Shown here: one piece after another, positions 1-7,852 of the stretch
How positions within the stretch are numbered: the stretch's first letter is position 1
Layout: each line of letters starts with the position of its first letter
Source: Pseudomonas sp. KUIN-1
GTDB lineage: Bacteria; Pseudomonadota; Gammaproteobacteria; Pseudomonadales; Pseudomonadaceae
Length of the DNA: 64,000 nucleotides
Assembly: GCF_009176725.1 (NCBI RefSeq)
Contig: NZ_AP020337.1
Span: 4,781,501-4,845,500 of the forward strand
Direction of reading: 5' to 3'
Position numbers and translations under genes: made by a program
The notes under the pieces: generated by a model
Told to the model about the DNA's origin: nothing
What the model saw: the letters and a program-made list of their open reading frames with translations, nothing else
The model's database searches: none

Positions 1-245
1 CCATTTCCACCAGCGGCAACTCGGCGAATATTATTCAGGCCATCCAGGCCGCACATGATCGCGAAATGATTGTCGTAGCATTGACGGGACGCGACGGTGG
101 CGGCATGGCCTCGCTGCTATTGCCCGAGGATGTGGAGATCCGCGTACCCGCCAATGTCACGGCACGCATACAAGAAGTCCATCTGCTGGCGATCCATTGC
201 CTTTGCGATTTGATCGACAGCCAACTGTTCGGGAGTGAAGAATGA
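1..245 (+). CDS. diaA: SIS-domain phosphoheptose isomerase / DiaA-like protein, C-terminal part
   Basis: Only the last 80 codons are present; the 5' end lies outside the window. The readable part begins with the SIS sugar-phosphate signature S-T-S-G-N-S and ends in the helix QEVHLLAIHCLCDLID, which is more like DiaA (DnaA-binding replication regulator) than true GmhA. Pseudomonas genomes usually label this gene a phosphoheptose isomerase. Its stop codon overlaps the dolP start in an ATGA arrangement, so the two are probably co-translated. The same diaA-dolP pairing exists in E. coli, which supports the DiaA assignment. Whether it is an enzyme or only a DnaA partner cannot be decided from this fragment. 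Confidence 0.8.
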   Translation, partial: ISTSGNSANIIQAIQAAHDREMIVVALTGRDGGGMASLLLPEDVEIRVPANVTARIQEVHLLAIHCLCDLIDSQLFGSEE

Positions 246-820
246 CCCCTAATCGTCTCAGCCTACTGGTTCTGACACTGTGCCTCAGCGTCACCGGATG
301 CAGTTCGGTGATCACGGCCACTCGCGAAAAACCGATCGAAGATGATCGCGGCACGCGCACCTTCGGCAGCAAGATCGATGACTCGCTGATCGAAACCAAG
401 GCAGCCGTCAACATCTCCAAGGCCAGCCCTGACCTCGCAGACGGTTCCCACATCGTTGTGACCAGCTTCAACGGCATCGTGCTGCTGGCTGGCCAGACAC
501 CGCGTGCCGACCTCAAGGCCATGGCCGAACAGGCCGCCAGCGCGGTTCAGCGCGTCAAGAAGGTCAACAACGAACTGCAGGTGATGGCACCCTCCTCGCT
601 GCTGGCGCGCAACAACGACGCCTGGCTGACGACCAAGATCAAAAGCCAGATGATCGCTGACGCGTCCATCCCCGGCTCGCGCATCAAGGTAGTGACCGAG
701 AACGGCATCGTGTTCCTGCTGGGCCTGGTGACCCAGGACGAAGCCAATCGTGCTACCAACCTGGTACAGGGCGTGTCCGGTGTGCAGAAGATCGTCAAAC
801 TCTTCGAGTACATCGACTGA
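242..820 (+). CDS. dolP: BON-domain outer-membrane lipoprotein DolP (YraP)
   Basis: A 192-residue lipoprotein. The first 20 residues form a lipoprotein signal ending in lipobox V-T-G-C (Cys20). Two BON domains follow, at about residues 45-115 and 125-190, each with the G-I-V-x-L-x-G core. DolP-family proteins sit on the inner face of the outer membrane, bind anionic phospholipid and support BAM-complex and envelope integrity. The start overlaps the stop of the upstream isomerase, and the gene is closed by a strong intrinsic terminator 25 bp downstream. Family assignment is firm; the cellular role is taken from the E. coli homologue. Confidence 0.9.
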   Translation: MTPNRLSLLVLTLCLSVTGCSSVITATREKPIEDDRGTRTFGSKIDDSLIETKAAVNISKASPDLADGSHIVVTSFNGIVLLAGQTPRADLKAMAEQAASAVQRVKKVNNELQVMAPSSLLARNNDAWLTTKIKSQMIADASIPGSRIKVVTENGIVFLLGLVTQDEANRATNLVQGVSGVQKIVKLFEYID

Positions 821-844
821 CGGGTGACCGACAGGCATGAAAAA

Positions 845-868
845 GGCGATCCGAAGATCGCCTTTTTT
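845..868. terminator. Bidirectional intrinsic terminator between dolP and sspB
   Basis: A perfect 7-bp stem GGCGATC / GATCGCC with a CGAA tetraloop is followed by six T on the plus strand and preceded by four A (T on the minus strand). It can end both dolP and the leftward sspA-sspB transcript. Confidence 0.9.
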
Positions 869-880
869 ATTGCCCGTTTT

Positions 881-1303
881 TTACTTCACGACCTTCAGAC
901 TCGGCCTGCCACTCGGACGTGGCGGTTCGCTGTCTGGCGGAGGCGTATCGTCTTCGATCTCGATCTCGATTTCCTCGCCCTCTTCCATGGAAGGCTCCAG
1001 ATCGAAAACCATGCCCTGACCGTTCTCGCGGGCATAAATACCCAGGATGGCAGCGACAGGTACGTAAAGCGTGTGCGGCACACCGCCGAAGCGGCCTTCG
1101 AAACTGACCGCTTCGTTATCCATATGCAGATGACGCACGGCACTGGGCGAAACATTCAGGACAATCTGCCCGTCATTGGCAAACCCTTGCGGGACCTGCA
1201 CCGACGGGTAATCCGCATTGACCAGCACATGCGGGGTGCAATCGTTATCGACGATCCACTCATAGAGAGCACGAACAAGATAAGGGCGACTGGAGTTCAT
1301 CAA
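881..1303 (-). CDS. sspB: ClpXP adaptor / protease specificity-enhancing factor SspB
   Basis: A 140-residue protein with the SspB fold in its first 105 residues (opening S-S-R-P-Y-L-V-R-A-L-Y-E-W). An acidic, proline-rich linker follows, ending in a short basic and hydrophobic tail (S-L-K-V-V-K) of the kind that docks onto ClpX. SspB binds ssrA-tagged and other substrates and delivers them to ClpXP in the cytoplasm. It lies 14 bp downstream of sspA, the usual two-gene operon, and shares the bidirectional terminator with dolP. Confidence 0.95.
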   Translation of the reverse strand: MMNSSRPYLVRALYEWIVDNDCTPHVLVNADYPSVQVPQGFANDGQIVLNVSPSAVRHLHMDNEAVSFEGRFGGVPHTLYVPVAAILGIYARENGQGMVFDLEPSMEEGEEIEIEIEDDTPPPDSEPPRPSGRPSLKVVK

Positions 1304-1317
1304 CGGCTCCTTAAGCC

Positions 1318-1935
1318 TTAGCGCATTTCACGTTCGGCAGCAGACAGACTCGTCTGAAAAGCCTCACGCGCAAATTGGCGCTCCATGTAATCAAGCAACG
1401 GCTTGGCAGGCCGCGGCAATTCAATACCCAAAATTGGCAAACGCCAGAGTATGGGGAGTAGACAGCAGTCAACGAGACTTAGCTCGTCGCTCATGAAAAA
1501 AGCTTTTTCCGCGAACAACGGGGAAACCCCGGCCAGACTCTCGCGAAGCTCCTTGCGCGCCTGAACACGAGCAGGCTCTTTGCTGCGCGTGTCCAGAATC
1601 AGGTCGACAAGGCCGCACCAGTCTCTCTGGATACGATGGATCAGCAAACGGCTATTGGCACGGGCAACCGGATAGACGGGCAGCAGAGGCGGATGTGGAT
1701 AGCGCTCATCCAGATACTCCATCACCACGGTCGACTCGTACAACGCCAGGTCACGATCGACGAGGGTCGGCACGCTGCCGTACGGATTTACTTCAATCAG
1801 TTGCGGCGGATGACGACCTGCCACCACTTCAATGATTTCGGCGCTGACACCCTTCTCGGCGAGCACAATGCGTACGCGATGAGAATAGTGGTCGGCGGGG
1901 TCGGAGTAGCAGGCCAACCGGTTGGTCACGCCCAT
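1318..1935 (-). CDS. sspA: Stringent starvation protein A, RNA-polymerase-associated GST-fold protein
   Basis: A 205-residue protein with a thioredoxin-like GST N-domain (about residues 8-85, with N-P-Y-G-S-V-P-T-L and the Y-E-S-T-V-V-M-E-Y-L-D-E motif) and a helical GST C-domain. SspA binds RNA polymerase with sigma70 and modulates transcription in stationary phase; in Pseudomonas it is linked to virulence and alginate control. The start is preceded by a good ribosome-binding site (GAGGAGG). It begins the sspA-sspB operon. In P. aeruginosa the petABC (cytochrome bc1) genes lie immediately upstream; here that space holds only a terminator and leader. Confidence 0.95.
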   Translation of the reverse strand: MGVTNRLACYSDPADHYSHRVRIVLAEKGVSAEIIEVVAGRHPPQLIEVNPYGSVPTLVDRDLALYESTVVMEYLDERYPHPPLLPVYPVARANSRLLIHRIQRDWCGLVDLILDTRSKEPARVQARKELRESLAGVSPLFAEKAFFMSDELSLVDCCLLPILWRLPILGIELPRPAKPLLDYMERQFAREAFQTSLSAAEREMR

Positions 1936-2216
1936 GGCGATCCTCCTCGCTTGTTAAAATTTATCGGACAGACGAACGAACGCGCTTCAAGGGCGCATCC
2001 GATAATGAACGCAACAGGACAGGTGTTCGTCGCGGGCCACAAGATAGCTCATTTACGCGATGTAAATTCCGTAATCTTCGTCGACAGGCGGATAAATTTC
2101 ACAATATCGACGTAAAACAAGCAGCCCAAAAACACCTTAACCGTAAAACACACGCCCATAAAAAAACGCCCAGCCCCGCGAGGGGATGGACGTTCTTTCT
2201 TTGAACGAAGAGCGTA
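1936..2216. other. Intergenic region between rpsI and sspA, without petABC
   Basis: There is no open frame for cytochrome bc1 subunits in these 281 bp. The region holds the rpsI terminator, a 5-5-5 inverted repeat (TTTAC/GTAAA near 2053-2067) that could be an operator, and the sspA leader. I cannot confidently assign a promoter. Confidence 0.6.
2160..2194 (-). terminator. Intrinsic terminator of the rplM-rpsI operon
   Basis: Read on the minus strand, a GC-rich hairpin (ACGTCC-AT-CCCC, loop TCGC, GGGG-CT-GGGCGT, one mismatch in the outer stem) is followed by a run of T. It lies 23 bp after the rpsI stop. Confidence 0.8.
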
Positions 2217-2609
2217 TTAACGCTTCGAGTACTGCGGACGCTTACGCGCTTTACGCAGACCGACTTTCTTACGTTCAACTTCACGAGCATCGCGAGTCAC
2301 GAAGCCTGCTTTACGCAGAGCGCCACGCAGTGTCTCGTCGTACTGCATCAGAGCGCGAGTGATACCGTGGCGGATTGCGCCAGCCTGACCACTTACACCG
2401 CCACCGATAACGGTGACGTAGATGTCGAACTTTTCAACTGTCTCGGTCAGTTCCAGCGGCTGACGAACTACCATGCGGGCAGTTTCGCGACCGAAGAAAT
2501 TGTCCAGGGAGCGGTTGTTGATCGAGATGTTACCAGTACCCGGACGCAGGAAAACGCGAGCGGTTGCGGTCTTGCGACGGCCAGTGCCGTAATTTTGAGT
2601 CGCCGACAT
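2217..2609 (-). CDS. rpsI: 30S ribosomal protein S9
   Basis: A 130-residue protein of standard length. It has the typical N-terminus ([15 protein letters not shown]), the central [15 protein letters not shown] motif and the basic C-terminal tail ending K-R-P-Q-Y-S-K-R, which reaches the ribosomal P site. It follows rplM by 14 bp in the conserved L13-S9 operon and is closed by an intrinsic terminator. Confidence 0.98.
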
Positions 2610-2623
2610 AATGAACTATTCCG

Positions 2624-3052
2624 TTAAAACTTCAGTTCTTGGGGCTGCTGAGCAGTATGAGGGTGTACAGCGCCCGCATAGACTTTCAGCTTACGATACA
2701 TGTCGCGACCCAGCGGGTTCTTAGGCAGCATGCCTTTGACCGCGGTCTCGATCACGCGCTCAGGAGCTTTGGCGATCAGCTTTTCGAAGTTGATCGACTT
2801 GATCCCGCCCGGAAAACCGGAGTGTGAGTAGTAGATCTTGTCGGTGGTCTTGGCACCAGTAACGCGGATCTGCTCGGCATTGATCACGACGATGTAGTCG
2901 CCGGTATCAACGTGCGGAGTGTATTCCGGTTTGTGCTTGCCACGCAGACGGCTCGCGATTTCGGTGGCCAGACGACCCAGGGTCTGACCAGCAGCGTCGA
3001 CGACGAACCAGTCGCGCTTAACTGTTTCCGGTTTAGCAGTAAAAGTTTTCAT
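2624..3052 (-). CDS. rplM: 50S ribosomal protein L13
   Basis: A 142-residue protein with the complete L13 pattern: W-F-V-V-D-A-A-G-Q-T-L-G-R-L-A near the N-terminus, the H-S-G-F-P-G-G motif around residue 78 and M-L-P-K-N-P-L-G-R near residue 110. It is an early-assembling large-subunit protein. First gene of the rplM-rpsI operon, with a recognisable sigma70-type promoter upstream. Confidence 0.98.
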   Translation of the reverse strand: MKTFTAKPETVKRDWFVVDAAGQTLGRLATEIASRLRGKHKPEYTPHVDTGDYIVVINAEQIRVTGAKTTDKIYYSHSGFPGGIKSINFEKLIAKAPERVIETAVKGMLPKNPLGRDMYRKLKVYAGAVHPHTAQQPQELKF

Positions 3053-3093
3053 TCTTTATAGCCTCAGGGGCCGCCCTGAAAATTAGACGGCGG

Positions 3094-3122
3094 ATCTTAC
3101 TGAATAGTGCGTACTTTGACAA
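3094..3122 (-). promoter_or_regulatory. Predicted sigma70 promoter of rplM-rpsI
   Basis: On the minus strand a -35 TTGTCA (3117-3122) and a -10 TAAGAT (3094-3099) are separated by exactly 17 bp, about 40 bp before the rplM start. The -35 overlaps a perfect 7-2-7 inverted repeat (CTTTGAC-AA-GTCAAAG, 3114-3129), a possible operator. Confidence 0.65.
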
Positions 3123-3129
3123 GTCAAAG

Positions 3130-3448
3130 GCAGCCGGAAACAGACGCTATCGGGGGCTCGGGTCAGCGCGTCCGTTATACGGCAAGATTCTTCGGCAGAC
3201 GGCGCATCACTTCCACTGCAAAGAGCTGGCGGATTATACAGACTGTAAAAATAACCTCAACCGGATTTTTTGTTCACATTCTGTTTATTGCCTGCGGGGC
3301 GTGGATTGGCGGATATTTACCCCCCTTAGCACAAAGCCATCATGGGTACCCTGCCAAGGAGCCCCACGTAACGAGGCTGGACAGTTTTGGCAAAAAATAA
3401 GACGATCCAGCCGTTGCTTGACCATTTACCCATATAAGAATAACGACT
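3130..3448. other. Intergenic region between rplM and the AraC-type regulator
   Basis: About 320 bp upstream of two divergent genes. I see no convincing coding frame, repeat or RNA. It presumably carries the regulator's promoter, which I could not place with confidence. Confidence 0.4.
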
Positions 3449-4453
3449 ATGCCGATCCGACACGCCACTCTTCTGCGCCGCGTAAGCATCCTGACCACGG
3501 ACAAGATGTTTGCCTCGACCGTCATGCAGGCCAAGGACTTCTTCCATCTGGCGAGCCTGCGCTACAGCAAGCAATTGGGCCACGGCCTCGTACCCGCCTT
3601 CGAAACGCGCCTGGTCAGCCCGGACGGGCTTTCGGTCAGCAGCTTCAGCGACGTCACCCTGCCGGTCGACGGCGCGCTGTGCCAGAGCGACATCATCGTC
3701 ATCCCGGCCTTTTGGGACGATTTTGAAACCCTCTGCCAGCGTTACCCACAGATCCTGCCGTGGTTGCGCGAGCAGCACGCCAACGGTGCCGTACTCTGCG
3801 CCGAAGCCACCGGTGTCTACTGGCTTGCCGAAGCCGGCTTGCTGGACGGCAAGGAGGCGACGACCTACTGGCGTTTTTTCAGCGCATTTGCCGAGCGCTA
3901 TCCCAAGGTCCTGCTCAATCAGGAGAAGCACCTGACCGATGCCGACAACGTGTATTGCGCGGGCGGCACGACCTCGGCCTGCGATCTGTACATTTATCTG
4001 ATCGAGCGCTTCTGCGGCGCCAATGTCGCCCAGGCCGTCGCCCGCGACATCCTCTATGAAGTGCGGCGCACGTACTCGCCGGGGCGAATCGGCTTTGGCG
4101 GTCAGAAGCTTCATCAGGACGTGGTCATTCTGCAGATTCAGCACTGGCTGGAAGAGCACTTTGCCGACAAGTTCCGTTTTGAAGACGTGGCCCGCGAGCA
4201 CGGCATGAGCATTCGCAATTTCATGCGCCGCTTTCAGACCGCCACAGGCGACAAGCCGCTGCATTACCTGCAACGGCTGCGGATCGAAACGGCAAAGGGA
4301 TTGCTCTCGGGGACGCGCAAGAGCATCAAGACCATCAGCTACGAAGTGGGCTACGACGACGCCAGCTTCTTTGCCCGACTGTTCCGCCAGCACACCGAGC
4401 TGTCACCCAATCAGTACCGGCAACAGTTCGAGAGTCAGAGGGAGAAGCTATAA
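3449..4453 (+). CDS. GlxA-type AraC-family transcriptional regulator (DJ-1/PfpI + AraC HTH)
   Basis: A 334-residue two-domain regulator. Residues about 10-185 form a DJ-1/PfpI (class I amidotransferase-like) domain with the conserved stretch W-L-A-E-A-G-L-L-D-G-K. Residues about 225-325 form an AraC DNA-binding domain with two helix-turn-helices, the second around S-Y-E-V-G-Y-D-D-A-S-F-F. Such proteins control metabolite use (GlxA, GbdR, CdhR, ArgR types), but the ligand cannot be read here. It is transcribed alone, convergent with zapE, with a repeat hairpin between them. Confidence 0.85.
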   Translation: MPIRHATLLRRVSILTTDKMFASTVMQAKDFFHLASLRYSKQLGHGLVPAFETRLVSPDGLSVSSFSDVTLPVDGALCQSDIIVIPAFWDDFETLCQRYPQILPWLREQHANGAVLCAEATGVYWLAEAGLLDGKEATTYWRFFSAFAERYPKVLLNQEKHLTDADNVYCAGGTTSACDLYIYLIERFCGANVAQAVARDILYEVRRTYSPGRIGFGGQKLHQDVVILQIQHWLEEHFADKFRFEDVAREHGMSIRNFMRRFQTATGDKPLHYLQRLRIETAKGLLSGTRKSIKTISYEVGYDDASFFARLFRQHTELSPNQYRQQFESQREKL

Positions 4454-4514
4454 GCTGCAAGCTGCAAGCTGCAAGCTGCAAGAGCCTGGGCTTTTAGCTT
4501 GCGGCTTGCAGCTT
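4452..4514. repeat. AAGCTGC tandem/inverted repeat hairpin, related to the ends of the cysD-cysNC element
   Basis: Four head-to-tail copies of the 7-mer AAGCTGC (4452-4479) face AGCTTGCGGCTTGCAGCTT (4496-4514). The arms can form a 17-bp stem with one wobble pair. The right arm matches 16 of 18 bases of the terminal repeats at 10317-10334 and 10718-10735. It lies between convergent genes and may act as a terminator for both. Confidence 0.75.
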
Positions 4515-4531
4515 GAAACTTGCCGCAGCGA

Positions 4532-5626
4532 CTAGGCCCTGTGCGCCCGCGAGAGGAACTCGTGGGACTGCATTTCCAGCAGACGGCTCAAGGTGCGCTG
4601 GAACTCGAACATCAAGCGGCCACCGGTGTACAGGTCCTTCAATTCAACCTCGGCCGAGATGATCAGCTTGACGTTGCGATCGTAGAACTCGTCGACCATG
4701 TTGATAAAGCGTCGGGCGATGTCGTCAGTGGCAACGTCCATCTGCTCGACACCGCTGATCAGCACGGCATGGAAGATCTTGCCCAGCTCGATGTAGTCGT
4801 TCTGACTGCGCGGGCCGTCGCACAACTCACGGAAGTCGAACCATGCCACATCGTCACAGGTGCGCAGCGCACGGATCTCGCGGTTTTCGATCATCAACAC
4901 ATCGTTTTCGATGGTTTCTGCGCAATCCGGCGTCAGTGCCTTGAAGCTTTTACGCAGACTTTCCTGTGCAACTTCGTTGAGCGGGAAGTGGAACAGTTCG
5001 GCCTGCTCCAGATGCCGCAGACGGTAATCGACGCCACTGTCGACGTTGACGATGTCGGTGTTCTGCTTGATCAGCGCGATGGCCGGCAGGAAGCGCGCCC
5101 GCTGCAGGCCGTCCTTGTACAGACCGTCCGGAACGATGTTGGAAGTCGCCACCAGCGTCACGCCGTTCTTGAACAGCTCTTCCATCAGCGTGCCAAGGAT
5201 CATGGCATCAGTGATATCGGAGACGAAAAATTCGTCGAAACAGATGACCCGCGCCTCGTCGGAAAAACGCCTGGCGATGATCGTCAGCGGGTTTTTCTCG
5301 CCCTTGAGGGTCTTCATCTCTTCGTGCACGCGCTTCATGAAGCGGTGGAAGTGCGTACGGACCTTGTCCTGGAACGGCAGCGCGTCGAAGAACGTATCGA
5401 CCAGATACGTCTTGCCGCGACCTACGCCACCCCAGAAGTACAGCCCCTTGACCAGCGTCTGCTCTTTCTTGCCGAACAGTTTGCCGAACAGGCCGGGCTT
5501 GCTGTCGTGAGCGGCGATCAGATCGTCGTACAGGCGCTGCAGATGACGCACAGCGTTTTCCTGAGCGGCATCGTGAAAGAAGTCCGGGCGTTTCAGATCA
5601 GCTTGATATCGTTCTAGGGGCGTCAT
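4532..5626 (-). CDS. zapE: Cell division protein ZapE (AFG1-like ATPase)
   Basis: A 364-residue AFG1/LACE1-family P-loop ATPase. Walker A is G-G-V-G-R-G-K-T (about residues 66-73), Walker B is V-I-C-F-D-E-F-F (about residue 130), and a sensor-like S-N region follows (V-A-T-S-N). In E. coli ZapE associates with FtsZ rings under low-oxygen or high-temperature division. Length and motifs are normal for the family. It lies 60 bp downstream of trpS and is convergent with the AraC-type regulator. Confidence 0.93.
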   Translation of the reverse strand: MTPLERYQADLKRPDFFHDAAQENAVRHLQRLYDDLIAAHDSKPGLFGKLFGKKEQTLVKGLYFWGGVGRGKTYLVDTFFDALPFQDKVRTHFHRFMKRVHEEMKTLKGEKNPLTIIARRFSDEARVICFDEFFVSDITDAMILGTLMEELFKNGVTLVATSNIVPDGLYKDGLQRARFLPAIALIKQNTDIVNVDSGVDYRLRHLEQAELFHFPLNEVAQESLRKSFKALTPDCAETIENDVLMIENREIRALRTCDDVAWFDFRELCDGPRSQNDYIELGKIFHAVLISGVEQMDVATDDIARRFINMVDEFYDRNVKLIISAEVELKDLYTGGRLMFEFQRTLSRLLEMQSHEFLSRAHRA

Positions 5627-5688
5627 AATTCGTTAGCAAGGCAACAAAAACGGGTCGTCACTGTAGCGACGACCCCGGGGATTGGCAA

Positions 5689-7038
5689 TCAGTCCTGTTG
5701 GGGAGCGAGCGCCAGCTTGAGCGTTTCGATGGCACTGTCGCGCGTGGCAGCGTCGGCGAATACCGGACTGTCCGCCACACAGGCGCCGTTCAGCCACAGC
5801 GTGAAGCGATCGTCTTCGCTGCGCAGGTCCAGTTCACCGCCCTGCTGCAACTGCTTGCTGACCACGCCAGCCGCCTTGCCATCGGCAAAATTGCGCGACA
5901 ACAGCAACTGCTCGCCATCGGCTGCCAGCAGACGGAAACGGAAGCTGCCGTCGTCTTCACGGAAGCTGACGAAACGGGCGCCTTTAGTGGCCTTCTTCTT
6001 GCCGGTGTCGGCGTTCTGCACCACGGTACGGAACGACCGCAGGCCCACCGCCTCGCGCAACTCTTCGAGGAAAGGGGTGGCGACACGTCGGGCTTTCTGT
6101 GCGCCAGCGAGCAGGATGTCTTCGAGATCGGCAGGACGCTCGATCAGCCCCAGATACTTTTCACGGGGCTCGCTAAGCTGCGCATCCAGCAACGTGAACA
6201 GACGATTCTTGGCTTCACCCCAACCCAGGCCCTGCAACAGGTCGGAACGGAATTCAGCGCACTGCTCGGCGGTCGAGAAGGCCTGATACAGGGTAAACAG
6301 GTGCGAGGTGTCCGGGTCTTTTGCTTCACCCGGCGCACGTGAGTCGGTGACGATGCGCGATATCGCGCCTTTCATGTCCTTGGCAGCGCTGAACAACGGG
6401 ATGGTGTTGTCGTAGCTCTTGGACATCTTGCGACCGTCCAGACCGGGCAGCGTCGCCACGCTCTCTTCGATCAGCGCCTCGGGCATGACGAAGAATTCCT
6501 TGCCATTGCCGAACAGGTGATTGAAACGCTGGCCGATGTCGCGTGCCATTTCAACGTGCTGAATCTGATCGCGGCCTACCGGAACCTGATGCGCATTGAA
6601 CATCAGGATGTCGGCAGCCATCAGCACCGGGTAGCTGTACAGCCCCATGGTGATGCCTGCATCCGGGTCTTCACCACCTTCCACGTTCTTGTCTACCGAC
6701 GCCTTGTAGGCGTGGGCGCGATTGAGCAGGCCCTTGGCCGCGACGCAGGTGAGCAGCCAGGTCAGTTCCGGGATTTCAGGGATGTCCGACTGGCGATAGA
6801 AGGTCACACGATCAACGTCCAGCCCCGCCGCCAGCCAGGTCGCGGCGATTTCCAGACGCGAGCGCTGAATGCGCAGCGGGTCATCGCATTTGATCAGCGC
6901 GTGGTAGTCGGCCAGAAAGTAGAACGAGTCGAAATCGCTCTGACGGCTGGCGACAATGGCCGGGCGAATGGCGCCCGCGTAGTTGCCCAGATGGGGAGTG
7001 CCGGTGGTCGTGATACCGGTCAGGATACGAGTGGTCAT
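5689..7038 (-). CDS. trpS: Tryptophan-tRNA ligase with C-terminal YegP-like extension
   Basis: 449 residues with the first ATG (M-T-T-R-I-L-T-G) chosen; an upstream TTG at 7077 would add 13 atypical residues. It charges tRNA-Trp. Class I signatures are present: T-P-H-L-G-N-Y (14-20) in place of HIGH, and K-M-S-K-S (204-208). The catalytic and anticodon-binding core ends near residue 335, as in the roughly 334-residue E. coli enzyme. About 110 further residues contain a stretch (G-S-F-R-F-R-L-L-A-A-D-G-E, residues 364-376) that resembles a DUF1508/YegP repeat. The function of this tail is unknown to me. Confidence 0.95.
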   Translation of the reverse strand: MTTRILTGITTTGTPHLGNYAGAIRPAIVASRQSDFDSFYFLADYHALIKCDDPLRIQRSRLEIAATWLAAGLDVDRVTFYRQSDIPEIPELTWLLTCVAAKGLLNRAHAYKASVDKNVEGGEDPDAGITMGLYSYPVLMAADILMFNAHQVPVGRDQIQHVEMARDIGQRFNHLFGNGKEFFVMPEALIEESVATLPGLDGRKMSKSYDNTIPLFSAAKDMKGAISRIVTDSRAPGEAKDPDTSHLFTLYQAFSTAEQCAEFRSDLLQGLGWGEAKNRLFTLLDAQLSEPREKYLGLIERPADLEDILLAGAQKARRVATPFLEELREAVGLRSFRTVVQNADTGKKKATKGARFVSFREDDGSFRFRLLAADGEQLLLSRNFADGKAAGVVSKQLQQGGELDLRSEDDRFTLWLNGACVADSPVFADAATRDSAIETLKLALAPQQD

Positions 7039-7077
7039 GGCAGGTCGCTTATCAATAGGATGCAATACGGGCTGCAA

Positions 7078-7707
7078 TCAGCTGGAAAGTCGCGGCAGGA
7101 GCAGATCTTTCAGATCAGTCAGCTTGCCGTGAAAAAAGTGTCCGCATTCTGCCACTTTCAGCAGCTCATGGGGACGTTGCAACGCGGCGGACCATGCATA
7201 GACCGTCTCGGGATCGATCACTTCGTCGTTCTCCGGCTGAATGATCGTCAGCGGGCAGGCCTTGGGCAGTACGCTCTGATCCTCAAGGCGCGACGCCGCA
7301 GCCGCAATCAGAAACAGATGGGTGAGCGTTTCACCCTGCGCTTCCAGCCTGCCACCCAGATTGGCAGCGACGTAGCCGCCAAAGGAAAATCCGAACAGGG
7401 TCATCGGCAGATCTGGATGTTGCGCCCGCAGCCATTGGGCGGCAGCCTGGGCATCATCGATCTCGCCCGGCCCGGCAACCGAGGTACCGGCACTGGCACC
7501 GACGCCGCGATAATTGAAGCGCAACGTGATCAAACCCTGATCGCGTGCGGTACGCTGCAATGTCGAGACGACTTTATTGAGCATCGTTCCGCCCTGTATC
7601 GGGTTAGGATGGCAGATCAGTGCAACACCTCGGGCGTCGGGGACGTCCTGGTACAGCGCTTCGAGCTGGCCTTCAGGGCCATCGATAAATAATGGGGTTT
7701 CACGCAT
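7078..7707 (-). CDS. Alpha/beta hydrolase of the YtfL/COG2945 type
   Basis: A 209-residue alpha/beta-fold hydrolase. It has an oxyanion-side H-P-N-P-I-Q-G-G-T-M (about residue 33), nucleophile elbow G-F-S-F-G-G (about residues 107-112), an acidic P-E-N-D-E-V-I-D-P loop and a late catalytic His in G-H-F-F-H-G-K. The usual catalytic triad is therefore complete. The substrate is not evident. ATG at 7707 was chosen over a TTG two codons upstream. It lies directly upstream of trpS with about 40 bp spacing to the chosen trpS start, and probably shares its transcript. Confidence 0.85.
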   Translation of the reverse strand: MRETPLFIDGPEGQLEALYQDVPDARGVALICHPNPIQGGTMLNKVVSTLQRTARDQGLITLRFNYRGVGASAGTSVAGPGEIDDAQAAAQWLRAQHPDLPMTLFGFSFGGYVAANLGGRLEAQGETLTHLFLIAAAASRLEDQSVLPKACPLTIIQPENDEVIDPETVYAWSAALQRPHELLKVAECGHFFHGKLTDLKDLLLPRLSS

Positions 7708-7852
7708 GAGCAAAACAGAACTCCGTGACCTCGAAATGGGTCGACTCGTCTAGCTGATTGTCTGCGGCTTGCATATCAACGATACGTCGCGGGTATACAG
7801 CGCAGGTTCGAGCCGTTAACGTAAAGCAAAGCCGTTTATAGAGGAAGGACTC

